From Gammaproteobacteria bacterium (lineage in GTDB: Bacteria > Pseudomonadota > Gammaproteobacteria > Natronospirales > REEB76), in the NCBI GenBank assembly GCA_027317045.1, contig DAHVFI010000247.1, positions 1 through 21,695 of the forward strand: a DNA stretch of 21,695 nucleotides, read 5' to 3'. The position numbers and the translations under genes were made by a program. Positions 13,542 through 21,695 of the stretch are shown here, piece after piece (positions within the stretch are counted from its first letter, which is position 1; each line of letters starts with the position of its first letter). Under the pieces are notes generated by a model, which did not search any database, was not told the origin of the DNA, and saw only the letters and a program-made list of their open reading frames with translations.

Positions 13542-15485
13542 ATGTGCGGCATCGCCGGTATATACACCTTTGGTCGGAAGTATGACAGCGCCGAGCTGCG
13601 CGGCCTGGTCGAAGCCATGGACGCGACGTTGCGGCATCGCGGCCCTGATTCCACTGCTGTCTGGATTGATGCCGAAGCCGGGATAGGCTTGGGCCATACC
13701 CGCCTGGCGATACGCGAACTGTCTCCGTTGGGCGATCAGCCCATGATCTCTGCATGCGGCCGCTGCGTGATCGTGTACAACGGCGAGGTCTATTCCAACG
13801 CCGAACTCAGCAGCGATCTCAAGGGCACCGGCCGCACTCTCAAAGGCCATTCCGACACCGAGGCCATGCTGGAAGCCTGCGCAGAATGGGGCGTGGAGCG
13901 ATCCGTCACCCGCTTCATCGGCATGTTCGCGTTTGCGCTGTTCGACAGAAAAGAACGCGAGCTGTATCTGGTCAGAGATCGCCTGGGTAAGAAGCCGCTC
14001 TACTGGGGCATTCTCGGCGGTCGTTTACTGTTCGGTTCCGAGTTGAAGGCGTTGCGGGCCGTGGATGGCTGGACCCCCAGGCTCGACCGCAACGCGCTAT
14101 CTTCTTACATGCGGCACGATTACATCCCGGCGCCGCACACCATCTATGAAGGGGTGCAGAAACTCGAACCCGGCTGCCTGTTGCGCATAGGTCAGGATGG
14201 ATATCCTAAGATCAGCAAATACTGGGATGCCCGGGCCATTGTGGAATCTGGCATTCACAATCCGGCCCAGGGCGATGAACAGCAATTGCTCGAAGAATTT
14301 GACGCCTTGCTGCGTGATGCGGTGAAACGGCGCATGGTTTCGGACGTACCGCTCGGCAGCCTGCTGTCCGGCGGCGTGGATTCCTCGCTGGTGACCGCGC
14401 TCATGGCCGAGCAAAACAGCCAGCCCATCAATACCTTCTCCATCGGTTTCCAGGAAAGCGAATACAACGAAGCACCGTATGCGAAGCAGATCGCGCAGCA
14501 TCTGCGCACCCATCACACCGAGCTTTATGTGGAGCCGGGGCACGCTTTGGAAATCATCCCCAAGCTGCCCTACTGGTACGACGAACCGTTTGGGGACTCC
14601 TCGCAGATACCCACCATATTGGTGTGCGAACTGACCCGCAAGTATGTGACCGTGGTGCTGTCCGGCGATGGCGGAGACGAGGTATTCGCGGGCTATGGAC
14701 GCTATCAGACCGGACTGAACCTGTGGGGCAAGATGGATGCGGCGCCGTCACCGATACGCCGTATCCTCGCCAGAGCATTGTTGCGGGTGCCGCCGGGTAT
14801 CCTGAATACATGCTTGGTACGGGTTCCGGGGCGCAAACACTCAACGCAGCGCGGAGTCAAATTGCACGAAGCTGCCAGGGCCGTACTTCAACGTGATCCG
14901 GATGCCATGTACCGGCAGATGCTCAGCCACTGGCCGGAGCCGGGTGCGATAGTGCTACAAGCCAGTGAAACCAAGGGTATTCTGTGGGATAAGACTGTGG
15001 CCCGCGGGATTCCGAATCTGCTGGATCGCATGCAGTTCTATGACTCGGTTACCTATCTGCCCGACGACATCCTGGTCAAGGTTGATCGTGCCAGCATGAG
15101 CGTCTCACTGGAAACCCGAGCCCCGTTGCTGGATCATCGGGTATTCGAACAGGCGTGGCATCTGCCGCAGCGCATGAAGTTCAGAAATGGCGAGACTAAG
15201 TGGATTTTGCGCCAATCTCTATATAAACGCGTGCCGCGCCAGATGATCGAACGCCCCAAGATGGGTTTCGGGGTGCCGATTGACCACTGGCTGCGGGGGC
15301 CCCTGCGCGATTGGGCCGAGAACTTGCTCGATGAAAAGCGTTTGACATCACAGGGCCTGGTGACGCCCGCACCCATCCGCGAACGCTGGAAATCCCACTT
15401 GGAGGGTGCTAACTGGGCTTATCCTTTATGGAATGTTTTGATATTGCAGGCATGGCTTGACGCCAATCCGGGGGTTTCATGGTAA
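13542..15485 (+). CDS. asnB: Asparagine synthase (glutamine-hydrolysing)-type amidotransferase
   Basis: A 647-residue AsnB-like enzyme. After Met removal Cys2 (MCGIAGIY) is the N-terminal nucleophile that frees ammonia from glutamine. LRHRGPDS, HTRLAI and VYNGEVYSN complete the glutaminase domain (to about 190). The synthetase domain has the PPi loop LLSGGVDSS (274-282), the SIGFQESEYNEAPYA block and LSGDGGDEVFAGY, and finishes with VDRASMSVSLETRAPLLD. All key residues are present. The Met-Cys start fixes ATG 13542. AsnB homologues in surface-polysaccharide clusters (for example WbpS-type) amidate sugar carboxylates such as uronamides; given the neighbours that role is more likely than free asparagine synthesis, but it is inferred. 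It is the first gene of the wzm-wzt operon and overlaps wzm by 7 bases. Confidence 0.93.
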   Translation: MCGIAGIYTFGRKYDSAELRGLVEAMDATLRHRGPDSTAVWIDAEAGIGLGHTRLAIRELSPLGDQPMISACGRCVIVYNGEVYSNAELSSDLKGTGRTLKGHSDTEAMLEACAEWGVERSVTRFIGMFAFALFDRKERELYLVRDRLGKKPLYWGILGGRLLFGSELKALRAVDGWTPRLDRNALSSYMRHDYIPAPHTIYEGVQKLEPGCLLRIGQDGYPKISKYWDARAIVESGIHNPAQGDEQQLLEEFDALLRDAVKRRMVSDVPLGSLLSGGVDSSLVTALMAEQNSQPINTFSIGFQESEYNEAPYAKQIAQHLRTHHTELYVEPGHALEIIPKLPYWYDEPFGDSSQIPTILVCELTRKYVTVVLSGDGGDEVFAGYGRYQTGLNLWGKMDAAPSPIRRILARALLRVPPGILNTCLVRVPGRKHSTQRGVKLHEAARAVLQRDPDAMYRQMLSHWPEPGAIVLQASETKGILWDKTVARGIPNLLDRMQFYDSVTYLPDDILVKVDRASMSVSLETRAPLLDHRVFEQAWHLPQRMKFRNGETKWILRQSLYKRVPRQMIERPKMGFGVPIDHWLRGPLRDWAENLLDEKRLTSQGLVTPAPIRERWKSHLEGANWAYPLWNVLILQAWLDANPGVSW

Positions 15486-16285
15486 GGAAGATCGCAAACT
15501 TTGTGCGCATGCTCTGGACACGCCGCGAGCTGATTGCGGAGATGACGCGCCGCCAATTGCGCGATGAGCATATGGGCCAGACCATCGGCGCCTTATGGGC
15601 GTTTGGGCAGCCACTGTTCCTCATGATCATGTACACCGTACTCTTCGGATACGTGTACCCCGCACGCTTTGGGCATCAGGCATCCATCGTGCAGGATTAT
15701 TCTGCCTGTATTATTGCCGGTATCGTGCCTTGGCTGGCGTTCCAGAACCTGCTGTTTCGCGCGCCCGGTATTCTTGTGCAACAGGCAAACCTCGTGCAGC
15801 AGATTGTGTTTCCGATTGAGGTTCTTCCGATAAAAACAGCGGTTGCAAGCGCCTTACCCTATTCGGTGGCTCTGGTCTTTGCCATCGGATACTCCGCTTG
15901 GCATCATGATCTTTCCTGGTGGGCACTGAGCATTCCCTGGCTGATTATCTGCCAGTTGGCCGCGATGGCGGGCGTGGCGTTCCTGTTATCGGCGGGAGCG
16001 GTGTTTATAAAAGACATGAAGGAGTTTGTGCAGATATTCACCAGCGTGAATCTGTTTGCGCAACCCATACTTTTTAACCCGTTTGTCCCGATCAGGTATC
16101 TGCATACCCTGTTCTATTTCAACCCTTTCAGCTACCTCACCTGGTGTTGGCAGGATGCGCTATTCCATCCGGCCGCACCCCATGCCGTAGCCTGGGTCGT
16201 CTTTCCGCTCTGCAGTTTCGGGATACTAACGCTCGGCTGCTGGGTGTTTGAGAGCGCGCGCACTTCGTTTGGAGATGCTCTGTGA
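15479..16285 (+). CDS. wzm: Polysaccharide ABC transporter permease (Wzm)
   Basis: A 268-residue inner-membrane permease of the ABC-2 type. An N-terminal amphipathic cytoplasmic segment (TRRELIAEMTRRQLRDEHMG) precedes six hydrophobic helices, with the family-typical GALWAFGQPLFLMIMYTVLFG, IIAGIVPWLAFQNLL and the last loop FNPFSYLTWCWQD. Two Wzm chains form the channel that moves lipid-linked polysaccharide to the periplasmic face, driven by Wzt. Its ATG lies within the end of asnB (ATGGTAA), and its own stop overlaps the wzt GTG, so the three are translationally coupled. Length and topology are normal. Confidence 0.93.
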   Translation: MVRKIANFVRMLWTRRELIAEMTRRQLRDEHMGQTIGALWAFGQPLFLMIMYTVLFGYVYPARFGHQASIVQDYSACIIAGIVPWLAFQNLLFRAPGILVQQANLVQQIVFPIEVLPIKTAVASALPYSVALVFAIGYSAWHHDLSWWALSIPWLIICQLAAMAGVAFLLSAGAVFIKDMKEFVQIFTSVNLFAQPILFNPFVPIRYLHTLFYFNPFSYLTWCWQDALFHPAAPHAVAWVVFPLCSFGILTLGCWVFESARTSFGDAL

Positions 16286-17646
16286 ATGACGCGTCTATTG
16301 CCATTCTTACGCGCAACCTCGGCAAGGTTTATCGCATTTATAAGAATCCCATCGATGCAATCAAGGAATCCATAACCGGGCGGTCCAGGCACATAAAGCG
16401 CGTGGCGCTCGACGGTGTGAATCTGGAGGTACGGCGTGGTGAGATCGTCGGAGTATTGGGCCGGAATGGGGCGGGCAAGAGCACGCTGCTCAAGCTCATC
16501 GCCGGAACTTTGGAGCGCACCTCAGGCGATCTCGATGTGCGCGGCCGTATCACGGCGATTCTTGAACTCGGCACCGGCTTTCATCCTGATTACACCGGCC
16601 GCGAAAATATCTACATGGGCGGCATGTGTCTTGGGATGAGTAAGCGGGAAGTGGAATCCAAGCTGGAATCCATTATCGAGTTCAGCGAACTGCATGAGGT
16701 CATAGATCAGCCGTTCAAGACCTATTCCACCGGCATGCGTGCGCGCCTGACGTTCAGTGTAGCGATCAGCGTGGATCCGGATATTCTCATTGTGGATGAG
16801 GCTTTATCGGTGGGCGACGCGCGTTTCCAGCAAAAGTGCTTTTCAAGGATGCAACAATTACGCGCCAAGTCCACGACTGTGCTATTGGTATCTCACGATA
16901 CTAATACCATTACCACGCTGTGCGATCGTGCAATGATCCTGGAAGATGGACATGTCTGTGCCGAAGGCGATGCCAAGAAGATATCCATGGCCTATCACAA
17001 TCTGTTATTCGGCCAGAAGAAGGCTAAGAATGCCGCAACCATTCCGTCAAAGAAGGGGGTAATCAGAAGTGGATTGTCAGTGCAGCCAGTTGCGGATGGC
17101 GGAATTGACTCTCCTGGGGGTACCTTGGTTGGCGCAGAGAATTTCTTTGATTCGGAGACGCTGGATGATGGCAAGATGCGCTATGGTTCCGGCGAAGCAC
17201 GTCTCGTGGATTGGGGGCTGCTCGATGAGCACGGCAACCATTGCGGAGTCGTGGAATCCGGCCGTGCCTGCCGCCTGTACATGGTGCTTGATTGCCAGCA
17301 GGCTGTGGACGATCTCTCGGCCGGCTTTGCTATTAAGGATCGGCGAGGAACCGTATTGTGGGGTATCACAAATCTGGCGCAGAACCGGGTTGCCCATAAG
17401 GCTGATGCCGACTCGCGGCTGGTTATATCTGCTGATTGCGTTATGTGGCTCGCAGCCGGCTATTACTTCGTGACACTGGGGGCCGCCCACGTTGAAGAAG
17501 GCAAAAAGATCGATTTTATTGAGGATGCCATTGAGTTCAAGGTGATCGGTCCGGATGGTATTTTCACGAACTCGGTTGTTAATTTGCAGACCGCATTCAG
17601 CATTGAATCCAAACCTGCTACGGCGGGCGGGGCTACCGGCCCATGA
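16282..17646 (+). CDS. wzt: Polysaccharide ABC transporter ATPase with C-terminal glycan-binding domain (Wzt)
   Basis: A 454-residue ATPase partner of Wzm. Walker A is GRNGAGKS (60-67), the signature is YSTGMRARL (148-156) as in Wzt/TagH proteins, and Walker B is DILIVDEALSVGD (from 167) with the H-loop SHD later. After about residue 245 a linker leads to a Wzt C-terminal domain (about 285-445: YGSGEARLVDWGLLDEHGN, then SGRACRLYMVLDC, AGFAIKDRRGTVLWGITN, and FSIES). In E. coli O9a/O8-type systems this domain binds the chemically capped non-reducing end, so export waits for chain completion. Its presence together with adjacent methyltransferases suggests a methyl or related cap. Start is GTG 16282, overlapping the wzm stop (GTGA). 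Confidence 0.94.
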   Translation: MNDASIAILTRNLGKVYRIYKNPIDAIKESITGRSRHIKRVALDGVNLEVRRGEIVGVLGRNGAGKSTLLKLIAGTLERTSGDLDVRGRITAILELGTGFHPDYTGRENIYMGGMCLGMSKREVESKLESIIEFSELHEVIDQPFKTYSTGMRARLTFSVAISVDPDILIVDEALSVGDARFQQKCFSRMQQLRAKSTTVLLVSHDTNTITTLCDRAMILEDGHVCAEGDAKKISMAYHNLLFGQKKAKNAATIPSKKGVIRSGLSVQPVADGGIDSPGGTLVGAENFFDSETLDDGKMRYGSGEARLVDWGLLDEHGNHCGVVESGRACRLYMVLDCQQAVDDLSAGFAIKDRRGTVLWGITNLAQNRVAHKADADSRLVISADCVMWLAAGYYFVTLGAAHVEEGKKIDFIEDAIEFKVIGPDGIFTNSVVNLQTAFSIESKPATAGGATGP

Positions 17647-18530
17647 AAAATTTTATGCGCTGGTTGCAGCGCTCGCCAGAAAATAAATCGGTACATGAAA
17701 AACATGCGCACACAATTGAAGGGCGTGCTGAGCACATGCTTTCACCGGTGCTTATGAATCTGGTGGAAGAGCTACAGCAATTGGCGGTGGGCAGGGCTGA
17801 GGAACTACTGTCGCAGTTGTGTGTAGGGCTTCGGTCGGGTTCCAAAGATGTAGATAGATACCGCGCCGCTGAAAACCTTACTGCGGCTTTATATCCGAAA
17901 TTCAAGTTCAGTGAGTATGGCCGTCTGTTTCTGGAGGACCGGGCATTCCTGGCATATTATCGGCGATTCATGGATGCTGGAAACTGGCACTCGCTGGATC
18001 GCAAATACACTTTAAACCAGTTGCTTAAACTCGCTTTGCCGCTGGCCGGGGATATGGCTGAATGCGGTGCTTATAAGGGCATGTCTGCCTACCTCATGTG
18101 CCAGGCGCTGCAAAGTACGGGCAGGTTGGTGCATCTATTTGATTCCTTTGAAGGGTTGCCTGCACCGAGCAAGTGGGATGGAGACTACTGGACCAGTGGA
18201 GCACTGCGGATACCGGAATCTACTCTTCGGGAGACACTCAAAGAGTTTGACAATTATCGGGTGTACGCGGGGTGGATTCCGGAACGCTTCGCAGAGGCTC
18301 AGGAGCGACACTTCTGTTTTATTCATATTGACGTGGACTTGTACCAGCCCACACTTGATTCACTTGAATTCTTCTATCCCCGGATGTGCACCGGTGGCAT
18401 TATCCTCATGGACGATTACGGATTTACGACCTGTCCGGGTGCGAAACGCGCAGCCGATGGTTTTTTTACAGATAAGACAGAACCTATCATTATGCTAACA
18501 ACGGGTCAGGCACTGGTGATTAAGCAATGA
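17643..18530 (+). CDS. TylF/MycF-family sugar O-methyltransferase
   Basis: A 295-residue SAM-dependent methyltransferase of the macrocin O-methyltransferase family. The SAM-binding loop is AECGAYKGMSAYLM (139-152), followed by HLFDSFEGLPAPS. The metal-binding and catalytic acids are in FIHIDVDLYQPT (Asp230, Asp232) and LMDDYGFTTCPGAK (Asp257, Asp258). About 90 residues at the N-terminus (to around 87) are helical and outside the core. TylF enzymes need Mg and methylate sugar hydroxyls. Here it could methylate the glycan or its terminal sugar, which would fit the end-recognition domain of Wzt. It starts inside the wzt stop (ATGA) and its own stop overlaps the next ATG. Confidence 0.88.
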   Translation: MKNFMRWLQRSPENKSVHEKHAHTIEGRAEHMLSPVLMNLVEELQQLAVGRAEELLSQLCVGLRSGSKDVDRYRAAENLTAALYPKFKFSEYGRLFLEDRAFLAYYRRFMDAGNWHSLDRKYTLNQLLKLALPLAGDMAECGAYKGMSAYLMCQALQSTGRLVHLFDSFEGLPAPSKWDGDYWTSGALRIPESTLRETLKEFDNYRVYAGWIPERFAEAQERHFCFIHIDVDLYQPTLDSLEFFYPRMCTGGIILMDDYGFTTCPGAKRAADGFFTDKTEPIIMLTTGQALVIKQ

Positions 18531-19624
18531 GCAGGGAAGTCTCTCAAGGATCATCTGGCAAGCCCGTGGTTAAATCCACATCTCCTTTTATGCACGTCTG
18601 GAACACAGCTGTATTTCTGCTTCGGCACCTGATCGGACGTGGTGATCATCCATCCTTAAGTCTGGTAACGCCAGAGCGTCTGCGCTGGACTCCAGAACTG
18701 GTGGAGCATTTCTGGACGGGTTTTTCGCAAACGCGGCTGGTGGAGCATAGCTTTGCCCGGCAGGGGGGTAAGGGACTTATTGCCGCGATTGCTCATTTGT
18801 TACCAAAGGACGGCCGGATTCTCGATTTTGGCGCGGGTGACGGAGAAATCATCGAGCTGATGTGCGAGCGTGGCTTGCGCGCGGCAGCCTATGAGCCGTC
18901 GGAGGGCCGGAATCAGATTTTGAGAGACAAGCTCGGGAAGTGCTATGGCTTTCTGGGCGCGGTGGATATGCGGTCTCGGGAGCAATTCGATCTGGTGATG
19001 ATGATCGAGGTGATCGAGCATGTGCTGGATGAGCAGCTCGACAGTACCCTCGCCAAGTTGGCGCAATTCACCCGCGTGGGCGGCACGCTAATCATCAGCA
19101 CGCCGAATAATGAGGATCTGGACCTCAACATGGCGTACTGCCCGGTCAGCAATCTGCTGTTTCACCGCTGGCAGCATGTGCGTTCGTTCACACGTGAAAC
19201 CCTTGGTGCACTGCTGGCCAAACACGGTTTTGAGGAAATCGTGACGCATGAACTGGAGTTCAATAACGACCTGTACGTGCCATACGACGAAATATGGGGT
19301 TCAATGCAACCCGACACTCCGTTGCCGTCGCATATATTGGAGATGCGCGCAAATCGTGCAGTAAGTATCGGTTCACAAAGCAACTTGTTGTACGTGGGGC
19401 GCCGGACGAGTTGGCAACAGCGCGCGGATCATAGGCTCGGTATTACAGAGAAAATTGGCAAAGTGAACGACGCGTTCAACTTTGTGTTTCCTGAAGATGG
19501 CTTCAGGTCCATGGTCAAGCGAGCCGCAAAATCAGTTTTTGGTCGTGCATACGAACCGTGGATCAGGCAGCCCTTCCTCAAGGTTCGGCGTCTCACAGGG
19601 TGGAAAAAGATATTCAAGAAATAA
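18527..19624 (+). CDS. Class I SAM-dependent methyltransferase
   Basis: A 365-residue protein with a Methyltransf_11/23-type core. Motif I is RILDFGAGDGEIIELM (Gly102, Gly104, Gly106), the acidic strand end is AAYEPSE, FDLVMMIEVIEHVLD is motif IV, and GGTLIISTPNNEDLD is the post-IV strand. HRWQHVRSFTRETLGALLAKHGF is typical of ubiquinone/polysaccharide methyltransferases of this type. About 90 residues precede the core, and the C-terminal 110 (WQQRADHRLGITEKIGK onward) are basic and unassigned. Substrate unknown; a sugar or phosphate on the growing glycan is likely from context. ATG overlaps the tylF stop (ATGA). Confidence 0.85.
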   Translation: MSREVSQGSSGKPVVKSTSPFMHVWNTAVFLLRHLIGRGDHPSLSLVTPERLRWTPELVEHFWTGFSQTRLVEHSFARQGGKGLIAAIAHLLPKDGRILDFGAGDGEIIELMCERGLRAAAYEPSEGRNQILRDKLGKCYGFLGAVDMRSREQFDLVMMIEVIEHVLDEQLDSTLAKLAQFTRVGGTLIISTPNNEDLDLNMAYCPVSNLLFHRWQHVRSFTRETLGALLAKHGFEEIVTHELEFNNDLYVPYDEIWGSMQPDTPLPSHILEMRANRAVSIGSQSNLLYVGRRTSWQQRADHRLGITEKIGKVNDAFNFVFPEDGFRSMVKRAAKSVFGRAYEPWIRQPFLKVRRLTGWKKIFKK

Positions 19625-19666
19625 AAGTGGTGGGAACGCAGCATATTTTTGCCATCGCCGAAATTC

Positions 19667-19675
19667 GGAGGGGAG
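19667..19675 (+). promoter_or_regulatory. Ribosome binding site of GT4 gene
   Basis: GGAGGGGAG lies 10 bases before ATG 19686 and 16 before ATG 19692, so the first ATG is preferred. It is the strongest ribosome site in the operon and follows a 61-base gap, the only real gap after asnB. Confidence 0.7.
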
Positions 19676-19685
19676 AGAATAGCGT

Positions 19686-21278
19686 ATGATCATGGAGTAC
19701 ATAAAGAAATATCTGAAAACAGCATTAGGGAATCACTTTGAATTGTTTGTGACTCGTCCGCATCGCGCTTACAGAGCATGGATTGTGGCATTCAAGCGCA
19801 GCCGGGATTCTCTGACGAAACTTATACGATCACTACCTTCACTTCTGCGGACTGAAGCGTTGCGGAGGCTGCAATTGCAGTATCAAACACTGGGTATAAG
19901 CACCATGCTGAAACCACTGTCCCTGGTATTGCGCACCGTCATAAAACAGCTTATTCACTGGTCTGGGGGCCGATATCGTGAATCCTATTTATACTTCGGC
20001 AAAGCCATCGTTACACTGAAGGGGAATTGCACAACTCGTCATGGTCTGCTGCTGGTCAGCGGTACACTTGGTCCAGGCGGGTCGGAACGGCAAGCCGTAT
20101 TAACGTTCCTGGGTCTTGTCAAACGCGGGCTGAGGCCTTTGGGTTTGGCGGTTGTGTATTTACGAACGGAGCATGAGCGTTTCTACCTGTCGATGCTGGA
20201 AGCCGCAGGGATGCCGCCAATCAAATTCAACAGGAACACTGCGCAGGATGACCAGGGAGAATTAGGACAGATACTGTCCATCGTTAAACTGCTACCTGAC
20301 GAGCTTCAGGATGTTCGTGACTATATTAGTACGCTGCAGTCACAGCGCCCGGAAATCGTGCACCTTTGGTTGGATGAGGTAAACGTCAAAGGCGGGTTGG
20401 CAGCAATCGCCACGGGCGTGCCAAAAATCGTGTTAGGTACCCGCAGCTTGCCGCCTTACAATTTCGCATTGTATCAGCCATACATGTATGAAGGTTATTG
20501 CTGGCTTGCCAAGCAACCGCAGGTGACTTTAATAAGTAACAGCAATGCCGGTGCGCGCGCCTATGAACAGTGGCTCGGTCTTCCGGCTGGGCATATCCAG
20601 GTGGTCCATAATGGCTTCGATTTCGATGAAGGTCTTTTGTCGGAGCAACGAAACAAGCGTGCCGCTTACCGTGAGCGTCTGGGTATCCCGCCCGCTTCGC
20701 AGCTGGTGGGTACGGTCATGCGTCTAAGCGAGGAGAAACGCCCACTGTTGTGGGCGGAGATTGCTGCGCGAACCTTGCGCCATATGCCTGAAGCGCATTT
20801 TGTCGTGGTCGGCGATGGGCCATTGCGGGCGGAATTGCAGTCAAAGATCGCAGCGTTGGATTTGGCGGGCCGTTTGCACCTCGTTGGTTACGAACAACAG
20901 TCTTTGGCAGCAATCGCCGCCATGGATCTGTTTCTGCTTTCTTCCCGGGCGGAGGGATTGCCTAACGTTTTGGTGGAGGCGCAGGCGCTGGGCGTGCCGG
21001 TGGTCACTACTGCTGCCGGCGGTGCGCAGGAAGGTCTGGCGCATGGAGAGACTGGCTGGGTGTTGAGTAACGATAATCCAAGCGCCGCCGCTCGGGTGAT
21101 TGCCAGGCTGCTGAGCGACCAGCAATGGCTGCAACAGGCAGGCAATGCAGGGCATGATTTTGTGAAATCGCGATTCGGAGTGGAGCGCATGCTTGACGAA
21201 ACACTCCAGGTTTACGGTCCCATCCTGGGTGAAGGAAGGATTACAAAGACAGCATGTTTAAAAAAGGCAGTCTCATGA
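19686..21278 (+). CDS. Glycosyltransferase, GT4 family, with N-terminal extension
   Basis: A 530-residue retaining GT-B glycosyltransferase. About 118 basic, helical residues, absent from standard GT4 enzymes, come first and may attach the protein to the membrane. The N-terminal Rossmann domain begins at LLLVSGTLGPGGSERQAVL with the Gly-rich acceptor loop (129-133). The C-terminal domain begins at VGTVMRLSEEKRPLL (341 onward), followed by VVVGDGPLRAEL. The EX7E motif is SRAEGLPNVLVEA, with Glu423 and Glu431, and GVPVVTTAAGGAQE follows. Donor and acceptor are unknown. The stop codon overlaps the next methyltransferase (ATGA), so both belong to the same operon. Confidence 0.92.
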   Translation: MIMEYIKKYLKTALGNHFELFVTRPHRAYRAWIVAFKRSRDSLTKLIRSLPSLLRTEALRRLQLQYQTLGISTMLKPLSLVLRTVIKQLIHWSGGRYRESYLYFGKAIVTLKGNCTTRHGLLLVSGTLGPGGSERQAVLTFLGLVKRGLRPLGLAVVYLRTEHERFYLSMLEAAGMPPIKFNRNTAQDDQGELGQILSIVKLLPDELQDVRDYISTLQSQRPEIVHLWLDEVNVKGGLAAIATGVPKIVLGTRSLPPYNFALYQPYMYEGYCWLAKQPQVTLISNSNAGARAYEQWLGLPAGHIQVVHNGFDFDEGLLSEQRNKRAAYRERLGIPPASQLVGTVMRLSEEKRPLLWAEIAARTLRHMPEAHFVVVGDGPLRAELQSKIAALDLAGRLHLVGYEQQSLAAIAAMDLFLLSSRAEGLPNVLVEAQALGVPVVTTAAGGAQEGLAHGETGWVLSNDNPSAAARVIARLLSDQQWLQQAGNAGHDFVKSRFGVERMLDETLQVYGPILGEGRITKTACLKKAVS

Positions 21279-21695
21279 CAGTTCATGACGAACGCTTTGA
21301 ATTTGGCAAGAACTGGTTGAATTTCATCGAGAAGAATTTCAGTCAGGAAAATGTTGAGGTTTCAAAGAAACACATGCTCGAGGTGCTGGGACGCGAGCAT
21401 CTCAACGGACTGTCATTCCTGGATATAGGGTGTGGCAGCGGTTTGCATTCCTATGCTGCCTGGCAATCCGGTGCCCGGACGGTATGCAGCTTCGATTACG
21501 ACGCCAAGTCCGTGGAAGCCACGCGCTATGTACGGGACAAGGCGGGCAACCCTCACAACTGGACAGTGAATCAGGGCTCGGTGTTGGATGATACTTATAT
21601 GGCACAACTTCCGCAAAGTGACCTGGTATATTCCTGGGGAGTCTTGCACCATACCGGCAATGTCTGGTATGCCATTCGCAACGCGGCTGGTCGAG
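21275..21695 (+). CDS. SAM-dependent methyltransferase (3' end beyond window)
   Basis: The first 140 codons of a class I methyltransferase. ATG 21275 overlaps the GT4 stop (ATGA). The N-terminus MTVHDERFEFGKNWLNFIEK is followed by motif I FLDIGCGSGLHSYAAWQSGA, the acidic strand end SFDYDAKSVEATRYV, NQGSVLDD (motif III region) and LVYSWGVLHHTGNVWYAIRN (motif IV-V). The frame is open to the last base. This head is typical of the Methyltransf_11-like proteins found in O-antigen and flagellar glycan clusters. It would be the third methyltransferase in the operon. Confidence 0.88.
   Translation, partial: MTVHDERFEFGKNWLNFIEKNFSQENVEVSKKHMLEVLGREHLNGLSFLDIGCGSGLHSYAAWQSGARTVCSFDYDAKSVEATRYVRDKAGNPHNWTVNQGSVLDDTYMAQLPQSDLVYSWGVLHHTGNVWYAIRNAAGR

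Overview
The window is a polysaccharide (O-antigen or exopolysaccharide) biosynthesis and export locus. It most likely comes from a gammaproteobacterium. Three things point that way: the wbpV-wbpL-wbpM module known from Pseudomonas aeruginosa O-antigen loci, a Wzm/Wzt ABC exporter, and many REP-type palindromes of the GTAGGAGCGG...CGCCGCGA kind common in Gammaproteobacteria. No rRNA or housekeeping gene allows a firmer placement.

Layout. 1-1290: the end of a GT4 glycosyltransferase and a complete GT2 glycosyltransferase. 1375-5835: an SDR reductase (WbpV-like), the membrane sugar-1-phosphate transferase WbpL and the 4,6-dehydratase WbpM. Together these predict synthesis of UDP-QuiNAc (or UDP-FucNAc) and its transfer to undecaprenyl phosphate as the first sugar of the chain. 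6123-7874: an O-antigen ligase/polymerase with an unusual AT-richer domain inserted in a loop. 7868-9352: a non-core patch holding a degraded MntA-HepT-like toxin-antitoxin remnant, an apparently intact brnT-brnA module lying between IS21-like terminal repeats with no transposase, an 81-bp perfect direct repeat on either side, and several REP palindromes. 9353-10666 (minus): a PAPS-dependent sulfotransferase. 11328-13043: a bifunctional ATP sulfurylase/APS kinase, which would supply the PAPS. 13050-13475: a tandem REP array with a 106-bp unit. 13542-21695: a tightly packed plus-strand operon: asnB-type amidotransferase, wzm, wzt with a C-terminal glycan-binding domain, a TylF-type methyltransferase, a class I SAM methyltransferase, a GT4 glycosyltransferase, and a second SAM methyltransferase cut by the window end.

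Inferred joint function. WbpM, WbpV and WbpL start a lipid-linked glycan and the GT2/GT4 enzymes extend it. Methyltransferases, the sulfotransferase (fed by Sat-APS kinase) and possibly the amidotransferase decorate or cap it. Wzt recognises the finished end, Wzm exports it, and the ligase joins it to lipid A-core or a similar acceptor. The most unusual items are the domain insertion in the ligase, the transposase-less IS-like element carrying brnTA with an apparently leaderless promoter/operator, the MntA-HepT remnant, and the predicted sulfation branch.
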